The notes under the pieces are model-generated. The model saw only the letters and a list, made by a program, of their open reading frames with translations. It was not told the DNA's origin and did no database searches. The translations under genes were made by a program, and so were the position numbers. This document shows, in pieces, positions 1 through 11,207 of a stretch of DNA of 64,000 nucleotides (positions within the stretch are counted from its first letter, which is position 1; each line of letters begins with the position of its first letter). Source of the DNA: Caprella mutica (Eukaryota > Arthropoda > Malacostraca > Amphipoda > Caprellidae); NCBI GenBank assembly GCA_947561585.1, contig CANNZV010002299.1:40653-104652 (forward strand), in the 5' to 3' direction.

Positions 1-28
1 GTTGTAACATTTTTTTTTTATCTTAAAG

Positions 29-1384
29 GCGTAGATATGATAAAAACCGAGCACTGCCTCCTCCCAATTGAGATGGCAGGCAGCGGAGCGGAAACACTAA
101 TAACAGACTTCACTCCCGAATGTCCAGCAATGAAGTCTTTTCTGTTCAAGGTAACTATTTTCCCTATATAAGGCTCTCTGTATGCACAATTTTATGCATT
201 AATTATTATTATACTCAAACAAACCTCTCTGACAGTGGACCGCTCCACACTAACAACAAACTGCCATCACAATTTTTGTGACGGACAGCACGGGGAAGAA
301 GAGCGATGCCCAAGTATTGGCGTCTCCACCGTCAAGGGGCCTCGAAGCCTCATGGCCAACTTGACGGTGGAGAAGTTAGGAATGCAGATATCTCACCAAT
401 CTTCTCTTTTGGACAACTGTTCATAGATGACTGCATCCTTACTGTAAGTAACTTCAAATTTTTTTTTTATATGAAGTAAGAATCGTTGTACAAATTACAT
501 TTTTTCAATTGCAGGAACAGAAGGGCAACCTGAGTGAGAGTGATCAAGAAGAACCTGCCTTTACTATTTGAACAAATAAAAACAAAGAACATAGAGTTCT
601 ACGTGGCGGGATGGTAAGTTTCGTAGTTGTTCATGAAACATAAACACATGCCCTTTGTTATCACATCTTTACTTAAATTTTAACATCCCATTCTAGGCTA
701 AAGAGATCAAAAAGTACCTCTGGTTCAGAGACTCCAAATGAGCCACACATTGCGGCGATTTGGTCACAATGGGTGTAGGTCATAAGCCCCCCCCGGTCAA
801 GAGCCCCCCTGTTTTTAAATCCTTATTTACCTATATTATTTAATCCTTATTGACACTTTTGTAGTTCATTACTGATTAGACATAAAATAAATGTATATAA
901 GGGGGGCGTGCCGCCCCCCGAACCCCCCTGCCAGGTCATTAAACAATCATGAAGTGTGCAGTACAACAATCTAGCGGATACAACAAACTACATTAGCAAC
1001 TCTCAGTTATTTCTATCTAAGTAGTTCTTCATTTGTTTAACTAGGTAAATAAGGATTAAAAAAACATAGAGGGGGGCTCTTGACCGTACCCCGGTCACAA
1101 TGTGGCCTTGACTTAACAAAAATCACTCAGCAGTTAGCAACACAGAGTCCCGCACCGACCACTGCGATGGTGTCTGTGGATGCCCCAGCAAGGGGCATAA
1201 TATACCATTCGCAATTTGATAAAAGTTCCAAATTTAGAGCAAGGTTATAAATCTTTAATATTGAATTACTCGCTTTTGATAGATTTCAAAAGATTATATG
1301 TATTTTCAGAACCAGGTCCATCAAACCAGGGGCATATTCAAGAACAACACTCACCTCGTCGAGAGAGGGCGCCACCATCCCCTG
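29..1384 (+). pseudogene. Family A copy 1: decayed multi-exon gene, 5' end outside window
   Basis: Recognised by comparison with the copies at 54.9 and 59.2 kb. Exon equivalents: exon 4 at 29-150 (122 bp, same length as the other copies, same AAAG acceptor and HCLLPI motif); exon 5 at about 232-443; exon 6 at 515-613; exon 7 at 697-771, continuing after an insertion from 1103; exon 8 at 1310-1384 (75 bp, same 2+3n+1 phase). Exon 5 keeps the C-x4-C-x3-H-x5-C cluster, but its acceptor has shifted, and a frameshift near its end leads to TAG at 424-426. The matching sequence continues in another frame. Exon 6 is 4 bp longer than its relatives and is frameshifted too. Exon 7 is cut by a 321-bp transposon. 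Function unknown. I see no route to an intact product, so I call it a pseudogene. Its protein is well diverged from copies 2 and 3, so it is an older paralogue. Confidence 0.72.
772..1092. mobile_element. 321-bp MITE (possibly Mutator-like) inserted in exon 7 of family A copy 1
   Basis: The 10-bp sequence GGTCACAATG lies at both 762-771 and 1093-1102 and is a target-site duplication (9 bp if the last G belongs to the element). The ends are imperfect inverted repeats sharing GGTCAAGAGCCCCCC and AATCCTTATTTACC. The centre has a G/C-rich palindrome near 899-930. A 9-10 bp duplication is typical of Mutator-like elements, but there is no coding capacity to confirm the class. Part of a second copy begins at 63931. 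Confidence 0.75.
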
Positions 1385-2599
1385 GTCAGTGAAATTCTAC
1401 CCTATTTTTAACAAAATGATAAACTCACAACTGTTCTTTTATCCAAACTATTTCTAATGCTAATCTCTCTCTCTCTAATCTTCAAGTTCACATTCTTGCC
1501 TACCCCAAATGGTTTTTTGTAAAAAAACAATAGAAAGACTTATCAAATTTTTCTGAAACTAATTGCATTCGAAAGAGCATGTTCTTATCTACTATTTTAA
1601 AGTATTAGGAGGCTCTCAAATTCCTTCGTCTCGTTGTAATTTATATTTTTTTTTTAAATTTGGGTAGTCTAGAGTTCACCGTTATTTTTCGAATTTTTAG
1701 GCCTAATTTTGGTCGTAGAGGCCTAAAAACTTTCCTGCGCTGTACTCTTAGGCTTATTAACACTTTTACAAAATTCTATCTCTCTCAGTTGAAGATTTCG
1801 TGACAAACGTACTAAAAACAGTAAGTTCTTACTAGACTTCACTTTTTGGTGATATTTCGGATAGGCAATATTTTCAAATTGCAATAGTTCAAAAACTATT
1901 GCGAATTTTTGAAATCTGAAAAGAGCAGCGTATTCAGCAGCTCAAAATACATCATATTCATTACCTCACTATTCACTCACATGCTTATAAAACGAATTTT
2001 CGAACAATGAACTCCAGACTACTTTTCCATTTTTTTCAAACTTAGAATTTGAATTGATTGCTGCCGGAAAGAGCATTGGGCTTCGAATTCGATGAGGATT
2101 TCGAAAGAATATTCGAAAGAGAATGCACTCTAGACAACCCAATTTTTTTAACTTTTTTTTAATTTAAAAGAATATAGTTGCATAATAAGCTGATAAATTC
2201 ATTGAATCTTATATATTAAACCATGAACTTTCCATTGAAATCCATTTCAAAGCCTAAAAAAAACGTTTTCCATATATTTTTTGCGAAAAATCATTTTACA
2301 AAAGTTCCAGACTAAATATTTGATCAATGAATAAGGTCATAACTTTTCTTTTCACCAATGAAACTCAAAACTGATGAAATTTCCTGAAAGAACAGGTTAA
2401 ATACATCCATATAGGTAATTTTTTATGATTTTTAATGAGAAAATGAAAGCGTCAAGACAATTTGAATTCTAAGATATTAAACTTTTCGTATTTAGAATAA
2501 ATTGAGGAACCCAAATCTTTTTCAAATGAGGGTCTGGATTCAATTTAATATCAAAAACGTGAAAAACCATTAATATCAATAACTAAAATAATTATAATA
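1385..2599. other. AT-rich intergenic sequence, no gene seen
   Basis: I see no convincing exon, RNA gene or terminal-repeat element here. It has poly-T runs and short T/A-rich stretches. The missing last exon(s) of family A copy 1 might lie here, but I could not find a match. Confidence 0.5.
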
Positions 2600-3246
2600 A
2601 TATATATTACTATTAGAGTATATTGCGATATATGAAAACCATACGTGGTCACCACCTGCACGTGGTTCACGCATATCTACTTCAAGTGTGTTTGGGATAT
2701 TTTAACAGTATTCTAATAATGTAACATAAAAATACCCACTAAATTACAAATAAATCACTACTTAAACTCAATTCGACTCAATTCTATTTGATATATTACT
2801 CATTTATATCAAATGAGAATCATACGTGGTAACCATTTGTGAATTAGGTACATTTATCTAATTTCAGTATGTTTGCAGTATTTTAACAGTATTCTAATAG
2901 TGTTATATTTAAATACTCAATAAATTACATATAAATAATAATTAACTCAATTCAACTCAATTTTATTTAATATACTATTCATTTATACCAAATGAGAATA
3001 AAAGTAACTCACAAGTGGTGACCACGTATATGATTCTCATTTGTTATAAATGAGTAATATATCAAATAGAATTGAATTGAATTGAGTTTGAGTAGTGATT
3101 TATATGTAATTTTGTGAGTAGTTGAATATTACACTATTAGATTACTGTTAAAATATCCCAAACACACTGAAAATAGATAAATGTGACTCACTGGAACCTA
3201 TGGTTCTCATAAATTGCATTCTACTCTTATAGTAATATATATTATT
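2600..3246. mobile_element. Composite inverted-repeat (foldback) element
   Basis: The outer ends are inverted copies around TATATTACTATTAGAGTA (left) and ACTCTTATAGTAATATAT (right). Inside are three related modules, each with an ACGTGGT(C/A)ACCA-type core and a flanking TTTATATCAAATGAGAAT stretch. Two run in direct orientation (about 2630-2760 and 2770-2950) and one is inverted (about 2970-3180). There is no ORF. It is best read as a non-autonomous foldback or compound MITE. Confidence 0.6.
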
Positions 3247-5330
3247 GTAACTATTTTATGTTAAGTTGATGATAAGAATTTAGAAGCATTAATATGCAAA
3301 GAAAACTATCCAAAATCCATCCTACGTTTGTTTTATAATGGAAATGCGACTCACAGGAGATACCTCCTCTGAGTCGCACGTCGCGTTCGCATTTTGGTCC
3401 GTATTCTTATACATTTAACCGCGCCACTTGCAAACTCATATATGCGAATGTGAAGTGCAATGTTTACTATAAATATCACTATTATCAGCTAATTTAATCA
3501 TTGTGAAATAGATTATGTATAAAATTTATGTTCATCTTTAGTTAATAACTTAATAAGTTCGTTCATCAATCCTGGACCAGCAAGTGGCCTCTTTGCTTGT
3601 GCAGTACCAGACTAACCAGAGGAGCTAAGGTGGCAACTTGGCAAGTGCCATACTGTCAGGTAGGTGCAAAGCTAAGTAGCCTAATTAAAAAGCTGTTGTC
3701 AAGCAATGAATGAAATAAAATGACTCATTTCCAGCTTGCAGAGTATTTTAAGGTGCTCTTTTATGCTAGGTACAAGTCTGTGATTTTTTAGTACTCAAGC
3801 CTACTAGCCTAGTAGTAGTAACCTAGCCCCTACTCCTAGGTAGGTATGTTAGAGCAGACCTGGGCAGTTAGGCTAGGTAGCTGGTGTTGGAAATGTAGGT
3901 ACCAAGCTGAGATGAAATGAAATATGTTACCATTGTCATTTTAATAAACCTCTAAGGCTCCAGATACCTATTGATAATGAACTAGCCTAAATCCCTTTCA
4001 GGTTCACACTTCACAAGTTCACAGTAAATATACCATACCTATGTTATACCTACCTAATGTTAACACACGATATACCTATCTTAAATTGTTTGTTTATTAG
4101 TCTAGACTCTAGAATTGTATTAGGTATATGAATGCCTAGAATATCTCCTGGACTGTTACATATTTTGTAGTTTTGCAGTCGGCAGTCCGCATCCCAAACC
4201 ATTTTTCAAACTTTGGCAGAAATGTTGCCAGTACAATGAGTAAATGTAAAATGCCAGTTTGTATTTGGTGGTAAATTACACCAACAGACTTGTCGGCGGA
4301 ATTTTCCCAGTCTGCAGAAACTGGTAAAGTGTTCGTAGAGATCTCTTATTTTGTTCGTAGCAAAATTAATGTAGCTAAATATAGGGATTAATTCAAAAGT
4401 GTTTGTAGCAAAATTAATGTAAATATAGGAATTAATTCAAAATTGTTCGGAGAGAATATCAATATCCCAAATATCTCGCATATTCTGCAGACTGGGAATT
4501 TTCTACCGTATAAGTTAATAGTCTAGCAAATTTGTTAGATTTTGAGCTATTTATTCCCATGTAACCATTATATTTCGGTGGAAAAATTTGAATACGGTGG
4601 TTGATTGGCCAAAATATTGAAAATTTTATGGTAGATTTCTTCAGCTTTTTGGGAAGGGCGCAGGCCCTTGCTTTGCAGATTGGTGACGGTCCATGTTTTA
4701 AATTATGCACCAAGTTGCCAATACTGGTTACTTTTGATGGGTGAAATAAATATTGAAACTAATGAATAACACGTAAAACACCTGTGAAATAGCTTTATTG
4801 AGGGTGTACATGCATCAGTCCCAGTTTGTATTTGATGGTAAATTCCACCGACTTGTCAGCGGATTTTTTTTCACACCAGTGGTAATATTCCAGCAAAGTC
4901 GGTGGAATTTTGATATTAATTCCTATAATAACATTGGAATGTGCTGGGAATCCACACTGTATATCATTGTGAATTCCACACATTTTGGTAGAATTGTTTA
5001 CTCTTCAACCAAGTATGTCTTAACTCTGTAATAGTACTTGGTGAGTATTACATTATTTCCTTCATTGCTAATAAGTTAGTTTGTATAATTTATGTAAATT
5101 TCATAGTTTTGAAGAGCAATTTAGGCTCATTAGCTTATGTACCACGCTATTTTATATGGCATTTCTATTATAGTATTCTTACACATTCGGTGAAATTTTT
5201 GCATCCATTCCTAAGTTAACATTGAAATGATTAAATGTCAGTGCAAAATAACTATTTCTAATTTTATGAACAATGTTTGGGTTATTTTTTTCATTTAATT
5301 AATCCTGTGTTACAATGAAATTTTAGAGGC
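3247..5330. other. Intergenic sequence with degenerate repeats
   Basis: No gene is supported. A short palindrome lies at 3346-3376 around GCGACTCA and its complement. Two related segments, each with CAGTTTGTATTTG and GGTAAATT, lie near 4255-4310 and 4821-4865. An inverted pair around CAGTCTGCAGA/TCTGCAGACTG lies near 4310 and 4485. These look like worn copies of a dispersed element. Short ORFs on both strands are chance. Confidence 0.4.
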
Positions 5331-6222
5331 TAGCGTCAGACTGGGTGGCTTTGCGCACTTCAACATTCCGGGTGAAGTTGCGCATCGGTAATTGACGGTG
5401 AATGCGTGAAAATTTTTCAAATCTGACAACACCATTGGAAAGAGCAGCTCTTAAACCCTCAAATGCATAAATTTCACGAAAATCGTAGGAGATTTAAGTA
5501 TAAATACTAAGTGTTCAAACTGGGACCTATGTTTTTTATGGCAAAATAATATTTTGGACTAGAATCGAATCTCCGCGAACTATGCTGTAGTGTTGATAAT
5601 TATGCTCCAATTTGATGGCAATTTACGTTGGATACGCATAATTTACTGCAGATTAACGTCATGTAAGATGATTTTAATAATAATTATAAATTATTGAGAT
5701 ATAACCAATATACTAGATGCGCAAGATCACCCTGGGAATATTTTAATTCACGGGTGGACTTGCGCACATTTATTAATAAAGTTAAAGAGCTCTTATTCTT
5801 TAATAAACCTGTGATATTCATCCCCGATACTCCTATATCACGGCAATTCCACAGCAGCCTCACGGCAGTTGCACAGCAGACTCACGGCAGTTGCACAGCA
5901 TATCGGTGTTAGATTTTCTATGCACAGTTTATAAATAGGATGAACTTGCGCACTGCGCAGTTTCACATTGGGTGAATTTGCGCAGTGCGCAAGTACACCC
6001 GGCAATTGCGCAAAATTCACCCGGTTTATCCCCACAATCTTTGCGCACAGTTTTTCGATGATAACTTTTTTTCTATTAAACTTAAAAGAGTTGAAACTTG
6101 GTGAGCACCTAGGTCTACCCTTCATCTATCTGCACACAAAAAAATCAGATTGCTTACTCCTCTAGTTTTTTCGTAAAATCAAAGTATGCGGAAAATGCGC
6201 AAAGCCACCCGGTCCGATGCTA
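5331..6222. mobile_element. 0.9-kb inverted-repeat element with repeated TGCGCA motifs
   Basis: Left end TAGCGTCAGACTGGGTGGC and right end (reverse complement) TAGCATCGGACCGGGTGGC both run on into TTTGCGCA. The interior carries many copies of a GGGTGAA(C/G)TTGCGCA-like motif in both orientations, mainly 5390-5400, 5750-5770 and 5940-6030. Repeated subterminal motifs of this kind usually bind a transposase. No transposase is encoded, and I could not identify a clear target duplication. Confidence 0.6.
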
Positions 6223-6545
6223 AGTTGGATAAATGCTTGTCAATCAGCAAAATTATTGGAAATAAGTTGCAGTCGATTAATACAATCAGCTTTTTGATGA
6301 AGTTAGGGTATTGTGCATCAAATTAAAATTGAGTCTGATGAAATACACTAATCAGTTCCTTCAGACTCTCTGGTTTATAATTACATTTTAGATCATTTTT
6401 ATCAAGAATACCCAACATTTTTTGAACGGGTTACATTTAGGTGATACTCTTTAAATATTTGATTAGCTGATAGATTTGTTAGTTCTTGTGAATGGTTGAT
6501 CATATAGTAGGTACATGTATTCTTCACCGTTTTCTTTTCTTTCAG

Positions 6546-6642
6546 GGAGCTCTTTCTTCTGTTGAGACATACTTCTATCACTTCTGGCCATTCCTCGATT
6601 CCTCTATTTCCAGTGTGGATGAAGAATAGTTTCAAACAACTT
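6546..6642 (+). other. Putative non-coding 5' exon a of the recombinase-like gene
   Basis: A polypyrimidine acceptor (TTTTCTTTTCTTTCAG) precedes 6546 and a consensus-like donor (CTT|GTGAGTAG) follows 6642. A very similar arrangement recurs at 6781-6870, and the coding exon at 7208 begins right after its own acceptor, so the gene must have upstream exon(s). I infer that these are alternative or successive leader exons; transcript data would decide. Confidence 0.4.
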
Positions 6643-6780
6643 GTGAGTAGTCTGTTCTCTTATATAAACTTGATATCATAAATTGCAGATGTAAATCAAT
6701 ATTAGTTAAGTACATTTATTCTTTCATTTCTGTGTTTGTTTTGATCAAATATATTCTTCAATGTTTTCTTTTCTTTCAAG

Positions 6781-6870
6781 GTGAGCTCAGAGAAGCCCTG
6801 CAGCTTCTTTAGCTAGCTACATCTCTTGACATTTCATGCCATTTCTTGTTGATCTCCAGTGAAGAAACTT
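6781..6870 (+). other. Putative non-coding 5' exon b (duplicate of exon a)
   Basis: The acceptor (TTTTCTTTTCTTTCAAG) and donor (ACTT|GTGAGTAG) match those of the segment at 6546-6642. About 235 bp of surrounding sequence is alignable with the first copy, including the upstream TATTCTTCA run. The exon interior has diverged. It is likely a tandem duplication of a leader exon. Confidence 0.38.
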
Positions 6871-7202
6871 GTGAGTAGATAGTTCTCTTAGATATCAGTA
6901 AATTTGTTTTGATTTGATCACAGTTAAGCTAATGTATAGCTCAAGAGATTGTGTATTAGTTTTGAAAAATTCACTACATTAGTATATATTTTAGCATTCT
7001 TTTATATTTGAATTCAGATTAGTATGGATTAAGGAAATTTTAATATCAAAAGTCCTTGAATGTTTAGTTTTGTTGAATGTCTTGCTCTACATTGTACACT
7101 CAATTTGATATTTTATATTATCTTGGTTCATTACGCTACTCTCATTCTGATGAACTCTTATTCAACTTTCTTGGAGTTTAAAGTGGTAAATATTTTTTTC
7201 AG

Positions 7203-10060
7203 GGGAAATGCCTTACCGAGCGAAGAAAGAGTGTGCTTCATGCGAACTACTTGTCTGGAACCTTCCTCGACACATGGTGTCAGTGCACAATTGGACTAAA
7301 AGCAAAGCCAGATATGTTCAACAGGAGAAAGGAGTAAAATTACCTCAAAAAAACAAGAAAAGGACTTCTCACCGCTCTATATTTTCTTGTCCAGTGGAAG
7401 ACTGCCATGGCAAAATTATCAATATTGGACAGCACCTCTTAAAATACCACAAAATTGCTAAGGGGTCTGAAAAATTTAATTCATTTATTTTGAATGCCTC
7501 TCGTTTTAGGAATGTCTCTGTTCAGAATAATGTTCATAGCTCTGGCAGTGATAATGTGTGTTTAATTGATAAATCATCGAATAAACATATTAATAATGTA
7601 GATAACAGATTCAAGGAAGAGGAAGGAAAGAAAAGCTGCATTGAAATCTCAACAAGTAATGAAGACATTCAGGAAAAAGTGGCTGAAGAGCCAAATGATG
7701 TTACAGAGAGCATGCTGATAGGCGAAGAAGTGACTGGAGAGGAAAATGATGTTACAGAGGGCATGCTGATAGGCGAAGAAGTGACTGGAGAGGAAAATGA
7801 TGTTACAGAGGGCATGCTGATAGGCGAAGAAGTGACTGGAGAGGAAAATGATGTTACAGAGGGCATGCTGATAGGCGAAGAAGTGACTGGAGAGGAAAAT
7901 GATGTTACAGAGGGCATGCTGATAGGCGAAGAAGTGACTGGAGAGGAAAATGATGTTACAGAAGGCATGCTGATAGGCGAAGAAGTGACTGGAGAGGAAA
8001 ACCAGAAAGAAGAAGTTAACACTGAGGAATTTAATATTGAAAAACAGGGTACCTCTGTTTCATCTCTTAATAAATTAGTTGCACAGTTGGCTGGTCCAGA
8101 ATTGGAACTCCCATCAAGTTTTTCTGCTGACGATATGAAAAGGTATTGGAGTAAAATTAAACTCAACAATTTAACTCCATTTGCTTCAAATATTGTTGAT
8201 GAGTTTTGCCGCTGGTTAGGGTCCTCCATCGGCTCAAGAAAACACCCCAAGTCCATCGCCAACTTTAAAAGTCAGATTACAAATACTATCAAATATTTCG
8301 ATTGTGAAATTACATATATATACAACAAAGAAAACCTGCGTGAATTTGTTGATTTCTTAGATTCTGTCGTTATGGCCAAAACTATTAAAGGGTTCATTAA
8401 TGTCTCATCTTATTTTCTCAAATTCACTAATGATATGATCATTAGTGGAGATATCGAACGATATATTCCGGACTTTAGGTCCTATATGACTAACATACCT
8501 GATAGTGCCTTGGTACATTCTATCCGTGAGAGGTTAGAAAACATGTCCAAATCATTCAACAAAGACGTTTCAAAGAGATTTTACGAAAAAAAACAGCATG
8601 ACGTTGAAAACGCTTTAACAACAGATGACATCAAAAAATTTGACTCGTGCGTCTGTACTAAACAGGTGAAGATGAATTTAAATTCATCTCTGACGTCCTT
8701 CTCTGACAGAGAGAAGATGCTAGCTCGAATATATCTTTACATTCAGCTTTTAATCGAAAATGCAAATAGACCTGGCGCTATTGAACAAATAACCGTCACA
8801 GATGTTATAAATGCAAAGAAAATTGTCAGGGATCTACCTGAAGGAGTCACTGAAGTGGTGTATGAAATGAATGTCAAGAAACATAAAACTGAAGTTAACT
8901 ATGGAGAGGCTCTCATTTATGCAAACAAAGCATTGAGAGATGAAATTTTGAAGTACATTAAAGATATGCGGCCACCTGCTAATGAGGATTACCTTTTCTT
9001 AAATCGAAAAGGATTTAGACTTGAAATTAAAAATTTAGCCAGAGATGTCAAAAATTATTTTGTCAAAAATTTAGATATTGACAAGGATGTCATCCCTACA
9101 TCTTTTCGGCAATTTGCCGTTACTGAAGTTATTCAGAAATGCCCAGAAAAGGATTTCTCCAAACTAAATAAACTGATGTGCCATGGTAGTGCAACAGCAA
9201 AACGTTACTATATGGTGTCAGAAAAGAGAAATGACTGTCGTGATGCGCAACATGTACTCCGTGAATGTTTACGAGGGTCATTGTCAGAAAAATCTGAAGT
9301 AAGGAGTATCCGGGTAGAACCAGCTACTCCTGTTAAAATTTCTACTTATGCGAACTCACCTGAAAAATATGAGATATCCTTAGACAAATCTCAAGAAAAA
9401 AGCACTTGTGTTGAGTCAACTACTCCCGATAGAAATGTTCTTCTGTCAAACACAAATGAGACTATTGAACTATCGAACATATCTTCAGAGGAATCTCAAG
9501 GAAAAAGTGCCTGTGAAAATCCAACCACTCCTGAAAGAACTGCTCTCTTGGAAAAATTGACCAAGAAATATGAAGTTTACCCTAAAAATCTCAGAGCAAG
9601 AAGATGCATCTTCCCTCCAGATAATGAACAATCTAATGCATTAAAAACACTACAGGAAAGAGACTTTGAGATGTTCGGAGGGAATGATTCGGATATAGAT
9701 CCTGATTACGTTCCAGAAGAAACTGCCAATCCTCACGTAGAAAAGAAATCCATAGATATTAAAATGAAAAAGATTAAAAAAGAAATTCTTGAAACAATAA
9801 CTACTCCACTCGAAATTCCCTCAACCAGTGAAGTCTGTTCACAAGGATCAAGAGTTTTTACTAGAAATGAGAGTGATAACCTTCACATTCTCTTTGATGA
9901 TATGGTGGAAGGAAACGCTAAAATAGCTATGAAAGAACTAAAAGCTAAACTTATTAAAAATAAGCATTCTCATCTTTTGAAAAACTTCTCTCTCAAGCAG
10001 ATTCAATCTAGGGTGAAATATCTTAGACGAGAGTTCAGGGAGAAGACTGGTGCTTTCTAA
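7203..10060 (+). CDS. Tyrosine-recombinase-like protein with two N-terminal zinc fingers (Crypton-type or domesticated)
   Basis: Single coding exon, CDS 7208-10060, 950 aa. The start ATG sits 5 nt after a strong acceptor (TATTTTTTTCAG, ending 7202). Residues 9-27 form a zinc finger (C9, C12, H22, H27) and 61-81 a second (C61, C66, H76, H81). Residues 163-264 are six in-frame copies of a 17-residue acidic repeat. About 290-480 look like an all-helical core-binding region. About 490-690 resemble a tyrosine-recombinase catalytic domain: R521 in NANRPGA, K560 in KKHKT, R634 in SFRQFA, H659, and Y667/Y668 in KRYY. The usual first residue of the HxxR box is Thr here. After an acidic linker, the last 70 residues resemble a Myb/SANT-like helix-turn-helix. 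This architecture occurs in invertebrate proteins related to Crypton transposons (recollection, not a search). No terminal repeats flank it, and it is intact among decayed elements, so it could be a live element or a host gene. Confidence 0.78.
7694..7999 (+). repeat. 51-bp in-frame coding minisatellite, 6 copies
   Basis: Six head-to-tail copies of a 51-bp unit encode the 17-residue unit NDVTEGMLIGEEVTGEE (the first has S for G). The unit length is a multiple of three, so copy-number change keeps the reading frame. It forms an acidic spacer between the zinc fingers and the recombinase domain. Confidence 0.95.
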
Positions 10061-10078
10061 TAATATTCATTATTTCAA

Positions 10079-11207
10079 TTGTTCTATTGAGAGGATATTC
10101 ACTGTTCTATTGAGAGGATATTCACTGTTCTATTGAGAGGATATTCATTGTTCTATTGAGAGGATATTCATTGTTCTATTGAGAGGATATTCACTGTTCT
10201 ATTGAGAGGATATTCACTGTTCTATTGAGAGGATATTCATTGTTCTATTGAGAGGATATTCATTGTTCTATTGAGAGGATATTCATTGTTCTATTGAGAG
10301 GATATTCATTGTTCTATTGAGAGGATATTCATTGTTCTATTGAGAGGATATTTACTGTTCTATTGAGAGGATATTCATTGTTCTATTGAGAGGATATTCA
10401 TTGTTCTATTGAAAAGATATTCATTGTTCTATTGAGAGGATATTCATTGTTCTATTGAGAGGATATTCATTGTTCTATTGAGAGGATATTCATTGTTCTA
10501 TTGAAAAGATATTCATTGTTCTATTGAGAGGATATTTACTGTTCTATTGAGAGGATATTCATTGTTCTATTGAGAGGATATTCATTGTTCTATTGAGAGG
10601 ATATTTACTGTTCTATTGAGAGGATATTCATTGTTCTATTGAGAGGATATTTACTGTTCTATTGAGAGGATATTCATTGTTCTATTGAGAGGATATTCAT
10701 TGTTCTATTGAAAAGATATTCATTGTTCTATTGAGAGGATATTTACTGTTCTATTGAGAGGATATTCATTGTTCTATTGAGAGGATATTTACTGTTCTAT
10801 TGAGAGGATATTCATTGTTCTATTGAGAAGATATTCATTGTTCTATTGAGAGGATATTCACTGTTCTATTGAGAGGATATTCATTGTTCTATTGAGAGGA
10901 TATTCATTGTTCTATTGAGAGGATATTTACTGTTCTATTGAGAGGATATTCATTGTTCTATTGAGAGGATATTCATTGTTCTATTGAGAAGATATTCATT
11001 GTTCTATTGAGAGGATATTCACTGTTCTATTGAGAGGATATTCATTGTTCTATTGAGAGGATATTTACTGTTCTATTGAGAGGATATTTACTGTTCTATT
11101 GAGAGGATATTCACTGTTCTATTGAGAGGATATTCACTGTTCTATTGAGAGGATATTCATTGTTCTATTGAGAGGATATTCATTGTTCTATTGAGAGAAT
11201 ATTCATT
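10079..11207 (+). repeat. 23-bp minisatellite, about 49 copies, just after the recombinase-like stop codon
   Basis: Unit TGTTCTATTGAGAGGATATT plus CAT, with variants CAC, TAC and GAAAAGAT. It begins 18 bp after the TAA at 10058-10060 and must lie in the 3' UTR unless the transcript ends at once. The first clear AATAAA downstream is near 11814. Variants are interspersed rather than clustered, consistent with repeated unequal exchange or gene conversion. 23 bp is not a multiple of three, so there is no coding role. Confidence 0.95.

Noticed and set aside
7669..8262. Minus-strand open frame opposite the recombinase-like gene
   Set aside because: It is the shadow of the in-frame 51-bp repeat and the flanking coding sequence.
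10079..11207. CRISPR-like appearance of the regular arrays
   Set aside because: Units are contiguous with no unique spacers, and the context is eukaryotic.
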